Below are positions 26,672-36,331 of a stretch of DNA of 64,000 nt, piece by piece (positions within the stretch are counted from its first letter, which is position 1; each line of letters starts with the position of its first letter). A program made the position numbers and the translations under genes. The DNA is taken from contig NZ_JAIXCQ010000002.1 of NCBI RefSeq assembly GCF_020297055.1, positions 372,001 to 436,000 of the forward strand. Reading direction: 5' to 3'. A model generated the notes under the pieces. That model did no database searches. It had not been told where the DNA came from and saw only the letters and a list, made by a program, of their open reading frames with translations. The stretch is from Isoptericola luteus (GTDB taxonomy: Bacteria; Actinomycetota; Actinomycetes; Actinomycetales; Cellulomonadaceae).

Positions 26672-26689
26672 GTCCACCGACCGGTGGAC
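26672..26689. promoter_or_regulatory. 7-bp inverted repeat upstream of the ABC-two-component operon
   Basis: GTCCACC-N4-GGTGGAC lies 58 nt before the ATP-binding gene start. It could be an operator for the NarL-type regulator encoded in the same operon. Nothing else recognisable lies in the 26513-26747 gap. Confidence 0.35.
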
Positions 26690-26747
26690 ACGAGGTCCCC
26701 CCGACCGGACCTCGCGGGCGTCCTGCCCTCCCCGCCAGGCTGGTCGC

Positions 26748-27716
26748 ATGGAGATCACGAGCACCACGGCCACTCCCCAGCCGGCCACGAGACCCCGCCC
26801 CGGCGGCGCACCCGGGGGCACCGCCGTCCACGTCCGCGGGCTGCGCAAGCGGTACGGGACCAAGCAGGCCGTCGACGGCCTGGACCTCGACATCGACGAG
26901 GGCGAGATCGTGGCGGTGCTCGGCCCGAACGGCGCCGGCAAGACCACGACGGTCGAGATCCTCGAGGGCTTCCGCTCCCGCGACGGCGGCGAGGTCCGCG
27001 TGCTGGGCGAAGACCCGGTGACCGGCGGCCACGCGTGGCGGGCCAGGATCGGCGTCGTCGCCCAGGACTCGCGCGACCAGGCGGAGCTCACCGTCGCCGA
27101 GTCCGTCCGCCACACGGCGCGCTACTACCCCCGGCCCGCCGACCCGGACGCCGTCGTCGACGCCGTCGGGCTCACGCCGAAGGCTCGCGTGCGGGTGCGG
27201 TCCCTGTCCGGCGGGCAGCGCCGCCGGCTCGACGTCGCCCTCGGTATCGTCGGGCGCCCCGAGCTCCTCTTCCTCGACGAGCCCACGACCGGGTTCGACC
27301 CGCACGCGCGGCGCGACTTCTGGGACCTCGTGCACGCCCTGCGGGCGAGCGGCACCACGATCCTGCTCACCACGCACGACCTCGCCGAGGCCGCATACCT
27401 CGCCGACCGGGTCGCGGTGGTGCGCGACGGCGTCGTCGTCGCCGAGGGGCCGCCCGGCTCGCTCGGCGGGCCCGAGGCCCGCGTCCCCCTCGTCTCGTGG
27501 ACGCAGGACGGCGTCGCCCGCTCCGAACGGACGACGACGCCGACCGCGCTGCTGAGCCGGCTCGCCGCCACGGCGGCCGGGCCGGACGGCGAGATCGCGG
27601 ACCTGCGGGTCACCCGGCCCACGCTCGAGGACGTCTACCTCGAGCTGGTCGGCGGCCCGGAGTCGGCCGCCGCCGAGGACGCCCGCCCCACCGGAACCCA
27701 GGAGGACGCAGCATGA
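26748..27716 (+). CDS. ABC transporter ATP-binding protein (drug/ABC-2 exporter type)
   Basis: 322 residues. Walker A GPNGAGKTT at 59-67, signature LSGGQ at 153-157, Walker B LLFLDEPTTG at 173-182, and the H-loop His in LTTHDLAEA. The extended C-terminal region is typical of DrrA/CcmA-like exporters. The stop overlaps the permease start (ATGA). With the permease and a HisKA_3 kinase/LuxR regulator directly following, it resembles antibiotic- or envelope-stress-responsive export operons; the substrate is unknown. Confidence 0.93.
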   Translation: MEITSTTATPQPATRPRPGGAPGGTAVHVRGLRKRYGTKQAVDGLDLDIDEGEIVAVLGPNGAGKTTTVEILEGFRSRDGGEVRVLGEDPVTGGHAWRARIGVVAQDSRDQAELTVAESVRHTARYYPRPADPDAVVDAVGLTPKARVRVRSLSGGQRRRLDVALGIVGRPELLFLDEPTTGFDPHARRDFWDLVHALRASGTTILLTTHDLAEAAYLADRVAVVRDGVVVAEGPPGSLGGPEARVPLVSWTQDGVARSERTTTPTALLSRLAATAAGPDGEIADLRVTRPTLEDVYLELVGGPESAAAEDARPTGTQEDAA

Positions 27717-28579
27717 GCGCCGTGCAGCAGGCCACCGTCGCCGCCCCGCCCCGTGGCCGGCGGCCGGACCGCCTTCCCGGCGTGGGCACCCTCACCCTCG
27801 TGCGCGCCGGCGTGGAGCTGCGCCAGTTCTTGCGCGAGCGCGACGCGGTGATCTTCGTCTTCGCCTACCCGGTCATCATGCTCGCGATCTTCTCGACGGT
27901 GTTCTCCGACGCCCAGCAGGGCGCGGAGGGCGTCGAGGTCGACTTCGCCCGCTACTTCCTGCCGGGCATGATCGCGACCGGCATCATGCTCACCGGCTTC
28001 CAGTCGATCGCCATCTCCATCGCCGTCGAGCGCGACGACGGCACCCTGCGCCGGCTGCGCGCCACCCCGCTGCCCGCCACGGCGTACTTCGGGGGAAAGG
28101 TGGTGCTCACGCTGGCGACGTCGGTGGCACAGACCGTTACGCTGCTGGCCGTCGCGGCGCTGGTCTACGACGTCCCGATGCCCACCGACGCCGCGGACTG
28201 GGCGACGTTCGCCTGGGTGTTCACGCTGGGCACCGCCACGGGCGCGGTCTGCGGGGTCGGGTTCTCCTCGGTGCCGCGGTCGGGGCGTTCGGCGAGCGCC
28301 GTCGTGACCCCGGTCGTGCTGATCCTCCAGTTCATCTCCGGCGTGTTCTTCGCGTTCTACGCCCTGCCCGGCTGGATGCAGACGGTCGCCTCCGTGTTCC
28401 CCCTGAAGTGGCTGGCGCAGGGCATGCGGTCCGTGTTCCTGCCGCCCGAGCTCGAGATCCTCGAGGTGGGCGAGTCCTGGCAGCTCGGGGCGGTTGCTGC
28501 TGTACTGACCGCATGGTTGGTGGTCGGGCTCGTGCTGGGGGTCCGCTCGTTCCGGTGGCGCCGGCGTGACGACGGCTGA
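27713..28579 (+). CDS. ABC-2 type transporter permease
   Basis: 288 residues beginning MSAVQQATVAAPPRGRR. Six likely membrane segments are visible, including VIFVFAYPVIMLAIFSTVF and VVTPVVLILQFISGVFFAFYAL, the ABC-2 family layout with a cytosolic N-terminus. It is coupled to the ATPase by ATGA and overlaps the following kinase gene by 14 nt, so the four genes form one unit. Confidence 0.93.
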   Translation: MSAVQQATVAAPPRGRRPDRLPGVGTLTLVRAGVELRQFLRERDAVIFVFAYPVIMLAIFSTVFSDAQQGAEGVEVDFARYFLPGMIATGIMLTGFQSIAISIAVERDDGTLRRLRATPLPATAYFGGKVVLTLATSVAQTVTLLAVAALVYDVPMPTDAADWATFAWVFTLGTATGAVCGVGFSSVPRSGRSASAVVTPVVLILQFISGVFFAFYALPGWMQTVASVFPLKWLAQGMRSVFLPPELEILEVGESWQLGAVAAVLTAWLVVGLVLGVRSFRWRRRDDG

Positions 28580-29822
28580 GGGCCTCCCGGACGGCGGCAC
28601 GCCCCTGAACCGGTACGACGCCGAGGACGGTGCGTCGTGGGACCGCCAGGTCGTGTGGTGGGACGCCGCGTTCGTGGGCATCGTCGTGCTCACCGCCGTC
28701 GCGCTGCCGCTCAGCGGGGTCACCGGCGCCGCGCTGGGCATCGCGCTGGGCGCGATGGCCGCGCTGCTGGTCGCCTACCTGCTGTGGGGCGCCCGTGCGG
28801 CGCGCACGCGGGAGCAGGGTCCGGCCGTCGCGTACGTCGTGGTGCTGATCGTCGCCACGACGGTGAGCACCGCGCAGGCGAGCCTCGCCACGCTGCTGCT
28901 ATTCGCCGCGTTCAGCCAGATCTTCATGCTGCTCGAGCCGGCGCGGCGCGCCGCGCTGGCGTCCGCCGTCCTCGCCACCGCCACGGCGTTCGGCATCGCG
29001 TTCCAGGGCGGCTTCGACCTGCCGACCCTCCTGGAGGCGGCGCCCCAGATGGTGGTGGCCCTGGCGTTCGCGCTGCTCCTCGGGCTGTGGTTCGCCACGG
29101 TGATGCGCCGCTCTGACGAGCGGGCCCGGCTGCTCGGGGAGCTGGAGGAGGCGCAGGCGCAGCTCGCCGAGTCCCATCACTCCGCCGGCGTGACGGCGGA
29201 GCGCGAGCGCATCGCGCGGGAGATCCACGACACCCTGGCGCAGGGCTTCACGAGCGTCGTGACCCAGGCGCAGGCCGCCGTCGCCGCGCTCGACCGCGAC
29301 GAGCCGGCGCGGGCCCGCGAACGCCTGCTCCTGGTGGAGCAGACGGCCCGCGACAACCTCGCCGAGGCCCGTGCGCTCGTGGCCGCGTTCGCGCCGGTGG
29401 CCCTGCAGGACTCGACGCTCGCCGAGGCGCTGCGCCGCCTCGCGGAACGGTTCACCGCCGAGACCGGCACTCCCGTCCGCCTCGAGGTGGCGGACGGCCA
29501 GGGCGGGCCGGCGCCCGACCCGACGTCCGACGTCGTGCTGCTGCGGGCCGCGCAGGAGGCGCTGGCGAACGTGCGGCGGCACGCCGCCGCCCACACCGTC
29601 GTGGTGCGCCTCGACCTCGGGGCCGGGGTCGTCCGGCTCGCGGTGGACGACGACGGCACCGGCATCGCCCCGGACCGGCCGGAGGGCATCGGGCTCGCCG
29701 GGATGCGGGACCGGGTCCGCGCCGTCGGCGGCTGGATCGACGTCGGACCCGGGCGGGACGGCGGGACACGACTCGAGGTCCGCCTGCCCGCGCACGAGCT
29801 GCCCGAGCACGAGGCGTCATGA
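28566..29822 (+). CDS. Sensor histidine kinase, NarL/DesK type
   Basis: 418 residues from a GTG inside the permease 3' end. Residues up to about 185 hold several hydrophobic segments. A coiled helix (LLGELEEAQAQLAE) then leads into HisKA_3 with phospho-acceptor His221 (IAREIHDTLAQGF). HATPase_c follows with RAAQEALANVRRHA (N box) and VDDDGTGIAP (G1 box). There is no extracellular sensor domain, so it probably senses within the membrane or through the ABC exporter. It is coupled to its response regulator by ATGA. Confidence 0.93.
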   Translation: MTTAEGLPDGGTPLNRYDAEDGASWDRQVVWWDAAFVGIVVLTAVALPLSGVTGAALGIALGAMAALLVAYLLWGARAARTREQGPAVAYVVVLIVATTVSTAQASLATLLLFAAFSQIFMLLEPARRAALASAVLATATAFGIAFQGGFDLPTLLEAAPQMVVALAFALLLGLWFATVMRRSDERARLLGELEEAQAQLAESHHSAGVTAERERIAREIHDTLAQGFTSVVTQAQAAVAALDRDEPARARERLLLVEQTARDNLAEARALVAAFAPVALQDSTLAEALRRLAERFTAETGTPVRLEVADGQGGPAPDPTSDVVLLRAAQEALANVRRHAAAHTVVVRLDLGAGVVRLAVDDDGTGIAPDRPEGIGLAGMRDRVRAVGGWIDVGPGRDGGTRLEVRLPAHELPEHEAS

Positions 29823-30460
29823 GGACGTCCACGCCCGCCGGCCCGCGGACCGTGCGGGTGCTCGTCGCAGACGACCACCCGGTGGTCCGGTCCGGCATCG
29901 TGGGGATGCTCGACGGCGAGCCGGATCTCGAGGTGGTCGGCGAGGCACCGGACGGCGAGGCCGCCGTGACGCTGGCCGCCGAGCTGGCGCCCGACGTCGT
30001 GCTCATGGACCTGCGCATGCCTCGGCTCGACGGGGTGGGCGCCACGGCGCGGATCGCCGGGACCGGGCCGGCCGTCGTCGTGCTCACCACGTACGACACG
30101 GACGCCGACATCCTGCGTGCCGTGGAGGCCGGGGCCACGGGCTATCTCCTCAAGGACACCCCGCGGGACGTGCTCGTCGCCGGCGTCCGCGCGGCGGCCC
30201 GCGGCGAGACGGTGCTCGCCCCCGGGGTCGCGACGCGCCTCGTGGCGGGGGTCCGTTCCGTCGCCGGCCGCCTCACCGACCGGGAGGCGCAGGTCCTCGC
30301 GCTGGTGGCGCGCGGGATGTCCAACGCCGCGGTCGGCCGCGAGCTGTTCATCGCGGAGGCGACCGTCAAGACGCACCTGCTGCGCACGTTCGCCAAGCTG
30401 GGCGTCGACGACCGCACCGCGGCCGTGACCGTGGCCCGGGAGCAGGGCTGGCTCGTTTGA
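29819..30460 (+). CDS. Response regulator, NarL/LuxR type
   Basis: 213 residues. The receiver domain has the acidic pocket ADDH at 17-20, phospho-acceptor Asp64 (VVLMDLRMP) and Lys in YLLKDTPR. The C-terminal LuxR HTH is LTDREAQVLALVARGMSNAAVGRELFI with TVKTHLLRTFAKLGV. It is the partner of the preceding kinase and likely regulates the ABC operon, perhaps through the dyad at 26672. Confidence 0.94.
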   Translation: MRTSTPAGPRTVRVLVADDHPVVRSGIVGMLDGEPDLEVVGEAPDGEAAVTLAAELAPDVVLMDLRMPRLDGVGATARIAGTGPAVVVLTTYDTDADILRAVEAGATGYLLKDTPRDVLVAGVRAAARGETVLAPGVATRLVAGVRSVAGRLTDREAQVLALVARGMSNAAVGRELFIAEATVKTHLLRTFAKLGVDDRTAAVTVAREQGWLV

Positions 30461-30517
30461 GCCCCTCGGGCCACCGGACCCCCGGCGCCGGACGCGCGTG
30501 ACTGAGAGACTGCCCCC

Positions 30518-31594
30518 GTGCGCGACCTGGCGAAGCTCCCCAAGGCCCACCTGCACCTGCACTTCACGGGGTCGATGCGGACGTCGACCCTGCAGGACAT
30601 GGCGACGGGCCACGGCCTGCGCCTGCCGTCGGTCCTGCTCGACGGCGACCCGCTGCGGGTCCCTGCCGACGAGCGCGGCTGGTTCCGGTTCCAGCGGCTC
30701 TACGACGCGGCCCGCGCCTGCGTGCGGTCCGAGGCGGACATGCGGCGCCTGGTCGACGAGGCCGCGGCCGACGACGCCGCCGAGGGCTCCGGACGCCTCG
30801 AGATCCAGGTGGACCCGACGTCGTACGCCCCGTTCGTGGGCGGGATCACCCCGGCGGTCGAGATCGTGCTCGACGCCGCACGGGTCGCGAGCGCCGCGCA
30901 CGGCACCGAGGTGGCGGTGGTCGTCGCGGCGTCACGCATGCGGCACCCGCTGGACGCGCGCACCCTGGCCCGCCTGTCCGCCCGCTACGCCGGGCAGGGG
31001 CCGGGCGAGGTCGTCGGCTTCGGGCTGAGCAACGACGAACGCCGCGGGGACACCGAGGAGTTCGCCGCGGCGTTCCGCATCGCCCGGCGCGCCGGCCTGG
31101 CGTCCGTGCCGCACGGCGGTGAGCTGCTGGGGCCGGACCACGTGCGGCAGGTCGTGTCGGCGCTGGCCCCCGAGCGGCTCGGCCACGGCGTGCGCGCGGG
31201 CGAGGACCCCGCGCTGCTCGACGAGCTGGTCGCGGCGGGGGTCGCGCTCGAGGTCTGCCCCTCGTCCAACGTGGGGCTCGGCGTGTACCCCGATCTCGAG
31301 GCCGTGCCCCTGCGGCGGCTGGTCGACGCCGGCGCCCGGGTGGCGCTCGGCGCGGACGACCCCCTGTTGTTCGGCTCCCGGCTCGGGGCCCAGTACGAGG
31401 CGGCCCGCACCGTGCACGGCTTCACCGATGCCGAGCTGGCCGCGCTCGCGCGCTCCTCCATCGAGGCGAGCCGCGCCTCGTCCGGCACCAGGGCGCGGCT
31501 CCTGGCCGGCGTCGACGCGTGGCTCGCGTCGCCCGACGGGGGCGCGGGCGACGCCCCGCCGCTCTCATCTGCGTCTCATCCGCCCGCGCGATGA
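30518..31594 (+). CDS. Adenosine deaminase-family protein
   Basis: 358 residues from GTG. The metal-binding HLHLH lies at residues 11-15. Further metal/catalytic motifs are SVPHGGELLGPD (His and Glu), ERLGHGVRAG (His) and LGADDPLLFG (Asp). This matches the amidohydrolase-fold adenosine/AMP deaminase family, which deaminates adenosine to inosine in purine salvage. Substrate preference (adenosine, adenine or another aminopurine) cannot be fixed here. It stands alone between two signalling operons. Confidence 0.9.
   Translation: MRDLAKLPKAHLHLHFTGSMRTSTLQDMATGHGLRLPSVLLDGDPLRVPADERGWFRFQRLYDAARACVRSEADMRRLVDEAAADDAAEGSGRLEIQVDPTSYAPFVGGITPAVEIVLDAARVASAAHGTEVAVVVAASRMRHPLDARTLARLSARYAGQGPGEVVGFGLSNDERRGDTEEFAAAFRIARRAGLASVPHGGELLGPDHVRQVVSALAPERLGHGVRAGEDPALLDELVAAGVALEVCPSSNVGLGVYPDLEAVPLRRLVDAGARVALGADDPLLFGSRLGAQYEAARTVHGFTDAELAALARSSIEASRASSGTRARLLAGVDAWLASPDGGAGDAPPLSSASHPPAR
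31564..31585 (+). promoter_or_regulatory. 11-bp direct repeat CTCATC-N5-CTCATC before the OmpR-type operon
   Basis: Two CTCATC half-sites start 11 bp apart (31564 and 31575), one helical turn, the arrangement bound by OmpR/PhoB-family dimers. They end 17 nt before the start of the first gene of the operon encoding an OmpR-type regulator, overlapping the 3' end of the deaminase gene. Similar half-sites recur at 36283-36311. Confidence 0.5.
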
Positions 31595-31601
31595 TCGACG
31601 C

Positions 31602-32045
31602 ATGGCTGTTCAGGTGGTCCGCCGGCTCCTGCCGTGGGTGATCGGGATCGTCCTGACCCTGGTCGTGGTGTGGGCCGTCGCCGCGAGCACCATGAGCCCG
31701 CCGGACGAGGTCAACGTGGGCGGTCCGGTCGTGGTCTCCCCCTCCCCGCTCCCCGGCCTGCCGTCCGGGACCGGCCAGGTCTCGCCGGAACCGTCGTCGG
31801 CATCGCCGTCGGCATCGCCGTCGGCATCGCCCGACGACAGGTCGTCCCCGGAGCCGGCGACCGAGACGTCGCGCGCCACCGTCCCTCCGGTCCCGCCGTC
31901 GTCCGAGGACGACGATGATGATGACGGGAGCGACGACGGCGCCGACGACGACGACGGTGCCGACGAGGACGCCGACGAGGACGCCGACGAGGACGCCGAC
32001 GAGGACGCCGACGAGGACGCCGACGAGGACGGGGACGACGACTGA
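31602..32045 (+). CDS. Small membrane-anchored protein with acidic DEDA-repeat tail
   Basis: 147 residues. One N-terminal membrane span (VIGIVLTLVVVWAVAAST, about 13-30) is followed by a Pro/Ser-rich spacer (45-100). The extreme acidic tail (102-147) is built of DEDA repeats encoded by a 12-bp unit (gccgacgaggac) between about 31969 and 32030. By topology the tail would be outside the cell. The stop overlaps the next kinase start by one base. I do not recognise a family; a cation-binding accessory to the sensor kinase is plausible but unproven. Confidence 0.8.
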   Translation: MAVQVVRRLLPWVIGIVLTLVVVWAVAASTMSPPDEVNVGGPVVVSPSPLPGLPSGTGQVSPEPSSASPSASPSASPDDRSSPEPATETSRATVPPVPPSSEDDDDDDGSDDGADDDDGADEDADEDADEDADEDADEDADEDGDDD

Positions 32046-33547
32046 TGGTCCGAGCAGGGGGCCCGCGCCGCGGGCTCACGGTCCGCACGCGCATCCTGGC
32101 CGCGCTCCTGGCTCTGACCGCGCTCGCCCTGGCGTTCTCCGGTGCCACCGCATTCCTGCTGACCTACGGTCAGATCGACGAGCGGATCGACGCCGACCTC
32201 AGCGAGTCCGCGGACGAGCTGCGCACCCTCGCCGCCTCCGGCGTCAACCCCGTCACCGGTGATCCCTTCTCGTCCGCGGACGAGGTGGTCGTGGCGATGA
32301 TCCAGCTCGACGTCCCCGCGGACCACGAGGGCGTGCTCGGCCTGCGGTCCGGGCGCAGCCCGCTCGTCACCCAGCAGGCGGTGGAGCTGCACCTGGAGGA
32401 CGACGCCGCGTTCGTCGAGGCCGTGACGCCCCTGCTGACCTCCGACCACGTGATGCTCCGCTCGATCCAGACGCCGACCACCCACTACCGGGCTCTCATC
32501 GCCCCCGTGGCGGCACTCCCGCAGGGCGGCGGCGTCCCGGCCGACGAGCCCGCCGCGCTCGTGCTGGCCTACGACCGGGTCGCGGAGCACGCGGAGACCC
32601 AGCGGGTGTTCCGCGTCTACGCGCTCGTCGCGCTGGGCGCCCTCGGCTTCGCCGGCGTCGTCGGCTGGCTCCTCGCCGGCCGGCTGCTGCGCCCCATCCG
32701 CACCCTCGCGACCACCGCGCAGCGCATCAGCGACACCGACCTGTCCGCGCGCATCCCCGAGACGGGCAACGACGACCTGACACACCTCTCGGGCACGGTG
32801 AACGCCATGCTCGGGCGCCTGGAGGGGTCCTTCGAGGCGCAGCGGCGACTCCTCGACGACGTCGGCCACGAGCTGCGCACCCCCCTGACCGTCGTCCGGG
32901 GGCACCTCGAGCTCATGGACCCGCACGACCCGGCGGACGCGGCCGAGACCCGCGGGATCGCGCTGGACGAGCTCGACCGGATGCACCGGATCGTCGACGA
33001 CCTCGTCACCCTGGCCACGGCCGACCAGCCTGACTTCGTCCGCCTCGCGCCGGTCGACCTCGGCCGCCTCACCGACGACATGTTCGACAAGGTGCGCCCG
33101 CTGGGCCACCGCACCTGGCTCGTCGACGCCCGCACCGACGCCCGCACCATGGCGGACGCGCAGCGGCTCACGCAGGCCTGGATGCAGCTCGCGGCGAACG
33201 CCGTGAAGTTCTCGGGCGATGCCAGCACCATCGCCATCGGCTCGCGCACCACGCCCGACGGTGCACGGGTGCGCCTGTGGGTGCGCGACGAGGGCGTCGG
33301 CATCCCCGAGGACGAGATCGGCTCGATCTTCGAGCGGTTCTCCCGCGGCCGGCAGACCGGCGAACGTCGTGACGGCGCGGGCCTCGGCCTCACCATCGTC
33401 TCGGCGATCGCCGAGGCGCACGGCGGCGAGGTCACCGTCGACTCCGTCGTCGGGCAGGGGTCGACCTTCAGCGTGGTCGTCCCCGTGCTGCCCGTGCCCG
33501 ACGCCGACCCCTCCCCCACCGGCACCGTGGAAAGGACCGCCCCGTGA
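32045..33547 (+). CDS. Sensor histidine kinase, OmpR/EnvZ type
   Basis: 500 residues. Membrane span 1 (ILAALLALTALALAFSGATAFLL in outline), an extracytoplasmic domain of about 150 residues, span 2 (VYALVALGALGFAGVVGWLLAG in outline), HAMP, then HisKA with phospho-acceptor His275 (DVGHELRTPL). HATPase_c has the N box MQLAANAVKFS, G1 RDEGVGIP and G2 GAGLGLTIV. It is translationally coupled to both neighbours, the DEDA protein and the response regulator. Confidence 0.95.
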   Translation: MVRAGGPRRGLTVRTRILAALLALTALALAFSGATAFLLTYGQIDERIDADLSESADELRTLAASGVNPVTGDPFSSADEVVVAMIQLDVPADHEGVLGLRSGRSPLVTQQAVELHLEDDAAFVEAVTPLLTSDHVMLRSIQTPTTHYRALIAPVAALPQGGGVPADEPAALVLAYDRVAEHAETQRVFRVYALVALGALGFAGVVGWLLAGRLLRPIRTLATTAQRISDTDLSARIPETGNDDLTHLSGTVNAMLGRLEGSFEAQRRLLDDVGHELRTPLTVVRGHLELMDPHDPADAAETRGIALDELDRMHRIVDDLVTLATADQPDFVRLAPVDLGRLTDDMFDKVRPLGHRTWLVDARTDARTMADAQRLTQAWMQLAANAVKFSGDASTIAIGSRTTPDGARVRLWVRDEGVGIPEDEIGSIFERFSRGRQTGERRDGAGLGLTIVSAIAEAHGGEVTVDSVVGQGSTFSVVVPVLPVPDADPSPTGTVERTAP

Positions 33548-34200
33548 GCCAGATCCTCGTCGCCGAGGACGAGACCCGCATCGCCTCGTTCATCGCCAAG
33601 GGCCTGCGCTCCGCCGGCTACGCGAGCACCACCGTCGCCACGGGGCGCGAGGCGTTCGACCTGGCGAGCAGCGGGGAGTTCGACTTGCTCGTGCTCGACC
33701 TGGGCCTGCCCGACCAGGACGGTTTCACCGTGCTGCGCCGGCTGCGCGAGGCGAAGGTGACGATGCCCGTCATCATCCTCACCGCGCGGACGTCGGTGAC
33801 CGACACCGTCGCCGGGCTGGAGGGCGGGGCCGACGACTACATGCCCAAGCCGTTCCGGTTCGAGGAGCTGCTCGCCCGCATCCGGCTGCGCCTGCGGTCC
33901 GAGCCTGCCGGCGAGGTGACCGTGCTCAGCCACGGCGACCTGAGCCTCAACCTGCGCACCCGCCGCGCCACCGCGAGCGGGACCGAGGTCGACCTGTCCG
34001 CCCGGGAGTTCGCGCTCGCGGAGGCGTTCCTGCGCAACCCCGGCCAGGTGCTCAGCCGCGAGCAGCTGCTGTCCCGGGTCTGGGGGTACGACTTCGACCC
34101 CGGGTCGAACGTCGTCGACGTCTACGTGCGCTACCTGCGCAACAAGCTCGGCGCCGAGCGGTTCGTCACCGTGCGCGGCATGGGCTACCGGCTGGCCTGA
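33544..34200 (+). CDS. Response regulator, OmpR/PhoB type
   Basis: 218 residues from GTG, overlapping the kinase stop by four bases. Receiver: AEDE at 7-10, phospho-acceptor Asp52 (LLVLDLGLP), Lys in YMPKPFRF. The C-terminal winged helix has the LSAREFALAEAFLRNPGQVLSREQL core and ends in TVRGMGYRLA. Likely targets are the CTCATC direct repeats nearby. A bidirectional hairpin follows. Confidence 0.95.
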   Translation: MSQILVAEDETRIASFIAKGLRSAGYASTTVATGREAFDLASSGEFDLLVLDLGLPDQDGFTVLRRLREAKVTMPVIILTARTSVTDTVAGLEGGADDYMPKPFRFEELLARIRLRLRSEPAGEVTVLSHGDLSLNLRTRRATASGTEVDLSAREFALAEAFLRNPGQVLSREQLLSRVWGYDFDPGSNVVDVYVRYLRNKLGAERFVTVRGMGYRLA

Positions 34201-34256
34201 CCCCGGCGCCGTTGCCGGGTGAGCCTCGGTGGGGCGGTCCGGTCTGGCCTGGACGC

Positions 34257-34292
34257 CGAGGGGCGGCCCGCCCCGCGGGGCGGGCCGCCTCG
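34257..34292. terminator. Bidirectional terminator between convergent genes
   Basis: Perfect 13-bp arms GGCGGCCCGCCCC / GGGGCGGGCCGCC, extended by CGAG/CTCG with a bulge. The hairpin sits between the end of the response regulator and the end of the KSPVSA gene and can serve both strands. Confidence 0.75.
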
Positions 34293-34324
34293 ACGTCCTT
34301 GGTCGGTGCGCGCCTGGCGCCGGG

Positions 34325-34939
<615 letters not shown>

Positions 34940-36250
34940 TCAGGAACGGCCGGTCCTGCGCCCGGCGACGGGCCCGCCGGACGCGAGCTCCTCCGCGAGC
35001 GACACCCACGTCGCGGCGAGCTCGTGGTCCGCGGCGCCGACGGCGAGCGAGACGACGACCGCCGCCGCCCGGGCCCGCAGCACCGCAGGGTCCACGACCC
35101 TGCCGAACGCGACCAGCCACGCCTCGAGCAGGTGCTCGGCGCCGTCGTACGCTCCCGGGCTGAGCGAGGGCAGCACGGCCAGGTGCCCGACGGCGCACGC
35201 GAGGTCGTCGACACGGTGCCCCGGCCCGAGGGTGTCGACGTCGAGCACGGAGCCGACACGGCTCGTGCCCGGGATCAGCAGCAGGTTGGCCGCGTGGAGG
35301 TCGCCGTGGGTCGTCACGGTCGGGCCCAGCCCGCGCGCCGCCACGACCCGGCCCACCCGGGCGGCGAGCGCGGCCAGACGGGCGGGGTCGACCGGGTGCA
35401 CACCCGGCAGGGCCGCGACGTACTCGTCCAGGCGGTCCGCCCAGCCGGGCCGCCGGGGCAGGTCGACGCCGTCGCGCGGCAGCTCGGCGGTGACGCGCAG
35501 GATCTCGGCCGGGTCGACGGCCGTGGCCCGCCGGGCCGCGGGCACGGACGCCAGGTGGTCCGCGACCGAGGGGCCGTCGGCCTCGGCGAGCAGGACGACA
35601 CCGTCGTCCGACCACGCGAGCACGGCGGGCGCGGTGGCCGCGCCGCGCAGCCCTGCGCCGGCGAAGAGGGCGTGCCGGCGCACGAGGTCCTGCACCTTCG
35701 ACGGCCGCACGACCTTGACGTACACGGTGGCCGGGTCACCGCTGCCCCGGGTCCGCGCCCGGAGCACCGCCCGGCGCAGCGGACGGTACGTGACCGTCTC
35801 GAGGTGCTCGACCTCGACCGCCGGGTCGAGGGCACGAAGCCGTTGCGCCACCGCGAACGGGGTGCTCCCGGCCGCCAGGCCCGGCAGCGCGGGGTCGTGC
35901 GGGTGCCGCCACACGTGCACGGTCCGGCCGTCCCCGTCGAGGCGGACCACGCCCTGCTCCAGCGTGCCGGCGCGGACCGCCGGGCCGAGCGACCTCGCGG
36001 CCGCGCTCGTGGCGAAGAGGTGCTCGGAAGCGGTGCGCCCGCCACGGCTCGCGACGACGTCGTACGCGACCGTCGTCTCCGCGCCCGGGCGGGCGTGCAC
36101 CTGGTGCACCGCCCACGACTCCAGGCGTGCGCCGTCGGCCGCGAGCGCCGCCGCGAGCAGGTCGCCCGCTCCGTCTCCGGTGAGCACGTCACGCCAGGCG
36201 GCGTGGTCCGAGGGCGCGACGCGCGACGGGGCGGGGGGTGCGGCGGGCAT
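34940..36250 (-). CDS. Aminoglycoside phosphotransferase-like kinase-fold protein
   Basis: 436 residues from MPAAPPAPSRVAPSDH. The C-terminal half has the kinase-fold catalytic loop THGDLHAANLLL and the metal-binding DVDTLGPGHRVDDLA. VKVVRPSK may carry the ATP Lys. This matches the APH/choline-kinase superfamily. The N-terminal ~170 residues are a separate region. Many members phosphorylate small metabolites and not antibiotics, so resistance should not be assumed. A CTCATC/CTCATG direct repeat lies 33-49 nt upstream of the start. Confidence 0.8.
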   Translation of the reverse strand: MPAAPPAPSRVAPSDHAAWRDVLTGDGAGDLLAAALAADGARLESWAVHQVHARPGAETTVAYDVVASRGGRTASEHLFATSAAARSLGPAVRAGTLEQGVVRLDGDGRTVHVWRHPHDPALPGLAAGSTPFAVAQRLRALDPAVEVEHLETVTYRPLRRAVLRARTRGSGDPATVYVKVVRPSKVQDLVRRHALFAGAGLRGAATAPAVLAWSDDGVVLLAEADGPSVADHLASVPAARRATAVDPAEILRVTAELPRDGVDLPRRPGWADRLDEYVAALPGVHPVDPARLAALAARVGRVVAARGLGPTVTTHGDLHAANLLLIPGTSRVGSVLDVDTLGPGHRVDDLACAVGHLAVLPSLSPGAYDGAEHLLEAWLVAFGRVVDPAVLRARAAAVVVSLAVGAADHELAATWVSLAEELASGGPVAGRRTGRS

Positions 36251-36282
36251 GCCCCGACCCCATCGTCCGGCGACGAGCCCCG

Positions 36283-36311
36283 CATGAGGACCGGATGAGA
36301 GTCCTCTCATC
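36283..36311. promoter_or_regulatory. Second CTCATC-type site: 11-bp direct repeat plus inverted copy
   Basis: On the minus strand CTCATC and CTCATG start 11 bp apart (36294-36299 and 36283-36288). A further CTCATC on the plus strand makes a perfect inverted repeat GATGAGAG-TC-CTCTCATC (36294-36311). It lies just upstream of the phosphotransferase-like gene and resembles the site before the OmpR-type operon. Confidence 0.5.
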
Positions 36312-36331
36312 TGCCCGGGCCTCCCGGGTCG

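Noticed and set aside
34940-36250. Aminoglycoside resistance gene
   Set aside because: Only the kinase fold is supported. Many APH-superfamily proteins act on ordinary metabolites, and there is no resistance context.
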